A stretch of DNA of 64,000 nucleotides from Branchiostoma floridae (taxonomy: Eukaryota; Chordata; Leptocardii; Amphioxiformes; Branchiostomatidae), in the NCBI RefSeq assembly GCF_000003815.2, contig NC_049984.1, forward strand, positions 13,582,550 through 13,646,549. The letters run 5' to 3'. The notes under the pieces were generated by a model. It was given only the letters and a program-made list of their open reading frames with translations. It made no database searches and was not told the DNA's origin. Positions 62,201-64,000 of this stretch are shown here, in pieces; the first letter of the stretch is position 1, and each line of letters opens with the position of its first letter. The translations under genes and the position numbers were made by a program.

Positions 62201-63555
62201 ATGAAGCAAAAAGGTTGTTGTTGGTCAGCTGAGTGTGAGTTGGACGGATAGATTTAGGATAGACGTTTTGTACATTACAGGGCACGTTACAGGGTATTAA
62301 AATTCATCACCATCTCCTCTCAGAATAGCATAAATATAATAATTGTAATACTAGTATGTAAAGTAATACTACAATTTTTAACAAATGAATAAAATGCAAA
62401 AATATAAACAAATTAAAAAAAAAAACCTTCCCAAATCTGAACTACATAATAATATGCAGTATTGAGTTATGCTGTCACTCTTTGTTTGAATTCAGAAAGT
62501 ATTGTGTCAAACATTGTTTTCTTTGGGAATGCTACTTAGATTGTGATTAGGAATGACCAGGTCTTATAATTTTTGGTAGGAAAGTTATGAAAAAATGTTA
62601 CACAGTGGCATTGTGTGGCATAATCATACTTTCTTGGTGTTTGACGAAGGACCCAGGGGTCCTGGGTTTGAATCCACTATCATGTCCTACCGTCATGACC
62701 TTGCCAAAAACACTCAAGATAACATTTCTCACTTTACTCAGGTGGAAATGAGTACCTAGCTTCATTAGTGACGTCCCTCGATTAGGACGTTAAATGGAGG
62801 TCCTATGTTAGAGGGGAGCCACACCTTGATAATGAGCCTATAAGAGACATAATGACTAAGTATTTCAAGTAGGGCTCATTAAATAGGACTAGCTAAAATA
62901 CACTACACACATGAATGTAGAGCCAGGTCTGCCACGTAGCAGTCCAGCTTTAAAAACAGCTACTATCCAGAAAAACAGGTTATTGGCTCTTAAGCTAACT
63001 CATGCCTTGCTGTTGTTGTACCTGATTATTTAAACTTGAGTATCTTCATCGAAAAGGAATGTGACACGAGGTGGTAAACGAATCATACAGTTTTTTTTGC
63101 TGCGTCATGAGTCAAGTTTAAATTGACAACTAAAACAGGATGACATGCTGTATATGTGCTCTATCCTGCCTAATGTTCTCTGTAAAAACTATTAGAACCT
63201 TTCATCAAGTCCATTTTATAGAAATAACAGCACATACATCAGATTCAGAAGCATATGAAAGAGATGGTTTTGTGTCTATGCTGTCCTTAGCACATAAAAA
63301 TGTACCACACAGCTGAAATGTGTAAGAGGATGCACATTCTATAGGGCTGAAAAAGCTTTTTGTTGGCCAATTGCCTGATTCTGTGCTTATGTAGCTCTAC
63401 CCTGCTCTGTTGGTATAGCATCTAACATTGACCTTGAAGACTCTGTAAACTTTCATGGATACTCACCCTGGTGTACCAGGAGTTGGGGATGGGACGTCCA
63501 GCTCCTTCTGTGCCAGAACAGACCCCAGCACACACAATAGCAGGAGTCCCCTCAT
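26030..63555 (-). CDS. CD109: CD109-like thioester-containing protein (TEP) with alternative bait exons, about 1,500 residues
   Basis: Member of the alpha-2-macroglobulin/complement superfamily: a protease trap or opsonin that binds targets through an internal thioester. Coding exons, 5' to 3': 63467-63555, 62024-62184, 61680-61705, 60941-61097, 60556-60656, 60257-60385, 59663-59702, 57773-57857, 57125-57236, 56369-56498, 55858-55967, 54778-54966, 54430-54537, 54262-54324, 53472-53666, 52809-52958, 52345-52485, 51970-52027, one of ten variable exons (39680-50946), 38728-38845, 38261-38374, 37689-37928, 36982-37126, 36435-36611, 35764-35845, 35406-35562, 34839-34937, 34183-34402 (holds a gap), 33796-34019, 33370-33528, 32784-32846, 32307-32416, 31793-31964, 26536-26638, 26030-26220. 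Signal peptide [17 protein letters not shown] domains; furin-like RRKKR; bait; GCGEQ thioester; CUB/TED; MG8; cysteine-rich GPI-type tail. Human CD109 (1,445 residues) aligns throughout. No anaphylatoxin or C345C domain, so not C3/C5. An acceptor (CTTACAG) five bases before the ATG suggests a further non-coding exon upstream. Confidence 0.95.
26402..26486. repeat. Near-perfect foldback hairpin in a TEP intron
   Basis: About 38-base arms, CCTGGGTACCATCTGATTTC on the left and its near-exact complement on the right, joined by a short loop CTCAGC. Probably a minimal MITE. Confidence 0.75.
26738..27111. mobile_element. Foldback element with ~70-bp inverted ends, containing an assembly gap
   Basis: CAATTAGAAATTGTACTAAC at the left reappears inverted at the right end. 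The match continues inward through AATTGTCCCTGCATCCCTCG and GTTGTCAGGCAGACT on both sides. Bases 26807-26906 are N. The inner sequence 26907-26962 is also found, inverted, at 31515-31570 in the larger element next door, so the two are related. Confidence 0.7.
26807..26906. other. Assembly gap, 100 N
   Basis: Run of N of the default length 100, inside a foldback element; true size unknown. Confidence 0.99.
27876..28085. other. Assembly gap, 210 N
   Basis: Run of N inside the large repeat element. Confidence 0.99.
29400..29499. other. Assembly gap, 100 N
   Basis: Run of N inside the large repeat element. Confidence 0.99.
32864..33122. other. Assembly gap, 259 N, in a TEP intron
   Basis: Lies between exons 30 (33370-33528) and 31 (32784-32846). 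The two exons read on without loss against human CD109 (QQVE then IPNLTGT), so no exon seems hidden. Confidence 0.99.
34183..34402 (-). CDS. TEP exon 28, interrupted by a 100-N gap
   Basis: The 5' part (34297-34402) encodes [19 protein letters not shown] to VTMTYAL. The 3' part (34183-34196) ends GTTEG in phase 1 and joins GGQKYW in the next exon. In human CD109 about 19 residues separate the matching points, so the gap likely hides 50-60 bases rather than 100. Thioester-domain helices. Confidence 0.8.
36541..36555 (-). other. Thioester motif GCGEQ of the TEP
   Basis: Exon 24 (36435-36611) reads [16 protein letters not shown]. Cys and Gln of GCGEQ form the internal thioester in C3, A2M, CD109 and insect TEPs. 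All key residues are intact (about residues 971-975 when variable exon V1 is used), so the protein should be chemically competent. Confidence 0.95.
37556..37664 (-). pseudogene. Decayed duplicate of TEP constant exon 20
   Basis: After an intact acceptor (CTTCCCTAG) the copy reads [27 protein letters not shown], against [27 protein letters not shown] in the real exon (38728-38845). It then loses similarity and has no matching donor. It lies only 24 bases past the donor of exon 22, too close to be a normal next exon. It must come from a local duplication. Confidence 0.8.
37971..38142. mobile_element. Small TA-flanked MITE, copy 2 (TEP intron)
   Basis: TACTGTAAATACATTTAAG at the left and GCATTTACAGTA at the right, with GTTCACAGTGGTTTTAAAT inside. 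Same family as 16999-17189 and 53178-53390. Confidence 0.8.
38571..38668. repeat. Perfect 49-bp tandem duplication
   Basis: The unit starting TTCTATCATTCAACATG and ending GATCTTAT occurs twice without a mismatch, period 49. Intronic, recent or allelic. Confidence 0.9.
39680..39833 (-). CDS. TEP variable bait exon V11 (3'-most)
   Basis: 154 nt (3n+1). Acceptor CTTTCCTGCTAG, donor GCAGG|GTACAG. Reads [16 protein letters not shown], an acidic [10 protein letters not shown] part, then [17 protein letters not shown]. The shortest and most hydrophobic bait of the array. No glycine run. It is nearest to constant exon 20. Confidence 0.85.
40294..40477 (-). CDS. TEP variable bait exon V10
   Basis: 184 nt (3n+1), fully open. 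Acceptor TATATCAG, donor ACAGG|GTAACA. Bait begins [16 protein letters not shown], continues with [12 protein letters not shown], then [20 protein letters not shown]. It has Phe instead of Trp after FFPETWL, as in V6 and V8. Confidence 0.9.
40795..42200. repeat. Segmental duplication block A (pairs with 44240-45640)
   Basis: Long matches in the same order and orientation in both blocks include CATCTCAGCATACAGCTTATG (shortened), GACAATGAATACTGACAAG, GAACCTAAGAACCTC, CAACAACTGGTACAAG and GGACACCAACAACCAGCATA. Each block holds a relic exon and leads into an intact variable exon. Confidence 0.85.
41430..41580 (-). pseudogene. Relic TEP bait exon R1
   Basis: Keeps AGCTTCTTCCCTGAA and CTGTGGACAAAAACAAC of the anchor but has a one-base loss that destroys ETW and the frame. 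The donor GT is gone (TGTAGGATCA in place of GCAGGGTAAC). Paired with R2. Confidence 0.8.
42174..42345 (-). CDS. TEP variable bait exon V9
   Basis: 172 nt (3n+1). Acceptor CCAAACAG, donor GCAGG|GTAACA. Bait [19 protein letters not shown], then AAAAEES and [19 protein letters not shown], ending TNTTAG. The end carries an N-T-T glycosylation sequon. Very acidic and methionine-rich bait. Confidence 0.92.
43543..43714 (-). CDS. TEP variable bait exon V8
   Basis: 172 nt (3n+1). Acceptor TCCTGACAG, donor GCAGG|GTAACA. Bait [18 protein letters not shown], a glycine-rich stretch (WGGGGGGG), then [17 protein letters not shown]. Close relative of V6 with similar flanking intron. Confidence 0.92.
44240..45640. 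repeat. Segmental duplication block B (pairs with 40795-42200)
   Basis: Same order of matching segments as block A, with scattered substitutions and small indels. A further duplicated stretch links 43440-44110 with 45480-46110 (shared CAACCTAATTTGTTTTGAAA, GGTGATGTTTGAATGTT, GAGAGGATAATCTGTTCGG). Confidence 0.85.
44832..44995 (-). pseudogene. Relic TEP bait exon R2
   Basis: Sister of R1: AGCTTCTTCCCTGAACTGTC with the same broken ETW codons. Donor replaced by CAACTATAAAAAC. No usable acceptor in the shared phase. Confidence 0.8.
45610..45790 (-). CDS. TEP variable bait exon V6
   Basis: 181 nt (3n+1). Acceptor TCCTGACAG, donor GCAGG|GTAACA. Bait [20 protein letters not shown], then [17 protein letters not shown] and [17 protein letters not shown]. 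Shares the FMPDM core with V8. Confidence 0.92.
46780..46942 (-). CDS. TEP variable bait exon V5
   Basis: 163 nt (3n+1). Acceptor CTTTTCTGCCAG, donor GCAGG|GTAACA. Bait [24 protein letters not shown], a run of eight glycines, then [17 protein letters not shown] and TKTTAG. The only bait with Arg and Lys flanking the glycine run (FRKG), an obvious trypsin-like target. Confidence 0.88.
47419..47608 (-). CDS. TEP variable bait exon V4
   Basis: 190 nt (3n+1). Acceptor CAAACACAAG, donor GCAGG|GTACCA. Bait [20 protein letters not shown], then [20 protein letters not shown] and [20 protein letters not shown]. Acidic and tyrosine-rich with no glycine run, the most divergent intact member. Relics R3 and R4 are derived from this type. 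Confidence 0.9.
48308..48494 (-). CDS. TEP variable bait exon V3
   Basis: 187 nt (3n+1). Acceptor GACACAAAG, donor GCAGG|GTAAAA. Bait [19 protein letters not shown], then [19 protein letters not shown] and [17 protein letters not shown]. Ends SNATAG with an N-A-T sequon. Subgroup with V1 and V2. Confidence 0.92.
48955..49130 (-). pseudogene. Relic TEP bait exon R3 (V4 type)
   Basis: Matches V4 over AGTGGTNCCCTGC, CCACGTCCATGAAGG-like and GGCCTGATC stretches, but TGG CTG TGG has become TGG CTA TAG (stop) and the upstream frame is shifted. Confidence 0.75.
49625..49811 (-). CDS. TEP variable bait exon V2
   Basis: 187 nt (3n+1). Acceptor ATATGAAG, donor ACAGG|GTAAAA. Bait [19 protein letters not shown], then [19 protein letters not shown] and [17 protein letters not shown]. 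Ends SNATTG (N-A-T sequon). Confidence 0.92.
50295..50390 (-). pseudogene. Relic TEP bait exon R4 (fragment)
   Basis: Starts with the V4-type donor end (CAGTGGTACCCTGCTCCAGC on the plus strand) but lacks the FFPETW codons. Weakest of the relics. Confidence 0.5.
50754..50946 (-). CDS. TEP variable bait exon V1 (5'-most)
   Basis: 193 nt (3n+1). Acceptor GTGACTCCAAG, donor GCAGG|GTAAAA. Bait [20 protein letters not shown], then [20 protein letters not shown] and [17 protein letters not shown]. Ends SNATAG (N-A-T sequon). First variable exon after constant exon 18 (51970-52027). Confidence 0.92.
51970..52027 (-). CDS. TEP constant exon 18, splice source for the variable array
   Basis: 58 nt, acceptor ATTATCCAG, donor TACT|GTAAGT. 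Encodes [19 protein letters not shown] and ends in phase 1 with T, which becomes the first base of the first codon of whichever variable exon follows. Human CD109 has ECGLWVLTDANL at this place, just before its bait region. Confidence 0.9.
52399..52413 (-). other. Furin-like cleavage site RRKKR in the TEP
   Basis: Constant exon 17 encodes [18 protein letters not shown] (RRKKR about residues 640-644). R-X-K-R followed by Ser fits proprotein convertase consensus. It lies about 40 residues before the variable bait, similar to the beta/alpha processing site of C3. Cleavage is inferred only. Confidence 0.65.
53178..53390. mobile_element. Small TA-flanked MITE, copy 3 (TEP intron)
   Basis: TACTGTAAATGAAG at the left, TACATTTACAGTA at the right, with GCGAACTTAAAACCACAGCG inside. 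Longer than copies 1 and 2 because of an extra internal repeat. Confidence 0.8.
53725..53775 (-). pseudogene. Fragment duplicate of the start of TEP exon 16
   Basis: The acceptor CTTTTGTCAG and the following [13 protein letters not shown] (minus strand) match the start of the real exon 16 at 52809-52958 ([13 protein letters not shown]). The rest of the exon is missing and there is no donor. Confidence 0.75.
55141..55730. mobile_element. ATTC-rich repeat element, unclassified
   Basis: A 590-base block dense in GCATTC, GAATGC, CATTCGA and ATTCC motifs on both strands, starting CCCCCCGTCACACGGGAGC. It is unlike its surroundings. Ends are only weakly inverted, so this is a low-confidence mobile-element call. 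Open frames inside it have no similarity to known proteins. Confidence 0.4.
57963..59498. mobile_element. 1.54-kb Tc1/mariner- or pogo-like non-autonomous element
   Basis: The left end CAGTGAAACTTGTATAAG is repeated inverted at the right (CTTAGACAAGTTTCACTG). Both sides are flanked by TA (57961-57962, 59499-59500), the target duplication of Tc1/mariner/pogo. Inside, three copies of a ~115-base unit (about 58130-58440) share CCGAAACNACTGCGT-like and TTGGCTTGTGTTTTG sequences. No transposase frame. Confidence 0.8.
59925..60022. mobile_element. Solo element end related to the TA-flanked class
   Basis: Starts TACAGTAAAACCTGCTCAAG and contains GTGACCATTTTTGCCAGTTG, the wording of pogo/mariner-like ends, but no inverted partner was found nearby. 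Confidence 0.4.
62185..63466 (-). other. TEP intron 1
   Basis: 1.28-kb intron between the signal-peptide exon and exon 2. Apart from the SINE I see no conserved exon or structured RNA. Confidence 0.5.
62595..62870 (+). mobile_element. tRNA-derived SINE
   Basis: A tRNA-like head with a B-box (GGGTTTGAATCC at 62664-62675), an anticodon-arm-like GACCCAGGGGTCC hairpin before it and an A-box-like GTGTGGCATAATCA upstream. A conserved body follows (CTCACTTTACTCAGGTGGAA, ATGAGTACCTAGCTTC). It lies in TEP intron 1. Orientation and boundaries are approximate. Confidence 0.65.
63467..63555 (-). CDS. TEP signal-peptide exon
   Basis: Encodes [20 protein letters not shown] and about nine more residues, ending GG in phase 2. 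Leu-rich core with VLA before QK fits signal peptidase. ATG is preceded by an acceptor CTTACAG, so the transcript probably has an earlier non-coding exon. Confidence 0.85.
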
Positions 63556-64000
63556 CTTGTCTGTAAGGTGTTCACATAATAAAACTGAACCAACTCTTAA
63601 TACTCATAAAATCTGGGACAAGCACAAATAAATACATATAAAAACACATGTTGCATGTAATGGTTTGACTTGGCTGAGTAAGAGAAAAAGAAAATTATCT
63701 TTTGAAGTCTTTTGAAGATGCCAACTCCACATCACAGGACTTTTCAACTGTCCCACCTGGCCCTTCTGAATACCACAGTAAGCCGAGATAATGACACATG
63801 ACATGCCTCAGTGAGGAGTTTGTGACAACAGCACTTGAGGCACCACACAAGTGTTGAGGTGCTCATGTTGGTGGTGTAAGCTGCAATCTTTGTCCTCACA
63901 TTTTTTGAAACGTGCTCTAATAATTTTTCCTGACTGATCACTGATCAAGTGGTAACTGAGCCCTTCACAGGCAGGTGTTTACCACAAGTGCTGAGGTGAT

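Noticed and set aside
26030-63555. Complement C3/C5 or soluble alpha-2-macroglobulin as the gene identity
   Set aside because: No anaphylatoxin domain and no C345C tail; the C-terminus ends in a Cys-rich block and hydrophobic tail as in CD109.

Overview
This is a stretch of an intron-rich animal genome. It carries no viral or bacterial signature. The gene set (NFS1, CHMP1, AURKAIP1, RBM39 and a CD109-type thioester protein), vertebrate-like exon structures, short introns packed with small inverted-repeat transposons and a draft assembly with five runs of N point to an invertebrate deuterostome. A lancelet (Branchiostoma) is my best guess; that is an inference, not a proof. All genes were rebuilt by joining exons at GT/AG sites and checking reading phase across every junction.

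Layout. 180-3223 (+): the last 11 coding exons of the mitochondrial cysteine desulfurase NFS1. 4582-8736 (-): a complete 201-residue ESCRT-III protein CHMP1, whose large first intron holds an array of small hairpins. 10523-11444 (+): AURKAIP1/mS38, a two-exon mitochondrial ribosomal protein, with a hAT-like miniature transposon just upstream. 13276-23438 (+): the splicing factor RBM39 (CAPER), about 554 residues. It has two adjacent, equal-length versions of the exon that encodes the RNP1 half of its first RRM. 24544-25127: two nested hAT-like miniature elements between the convergent 3' ends. 26030-63555 (-): a single ~37.5 kb gene for a secreted, probably GPI-anchored, CD109-like thioester-containing protein (TEP) of about 1,500 residues with an intact GCGEQ thioester site.

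The most striking system is inside the TEP gene. Between constant exons 18 and 20 there are ten intact, tandemly arrayed alternative exons (39680-50946), plus at least four decayed ones. Each encodes a different bait segment followed by the same anchor, FFPETWL. All ten enter in phase 1, leave in phase 2 and have lengths of 3n+1, so only transcripts with exactly one of them stay in frame. This predicts a family of at least ten thioester proteins that share one scaffold but differ in the protease-bait region. Segmental duplications and pseudo-exons show that the array has been growing and decaying. A furin-like RRKKR site lies just upstream of the variable segment.

The genes do not form one pathway. 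NFS1 and AURKAIP1 are mitochondrial, CHMP1 is an endosomal/cytokinesis protein, RBM39 is nuclear, and the TEP is an extracellular or surface protein with a likely immune or protease-trapping role.
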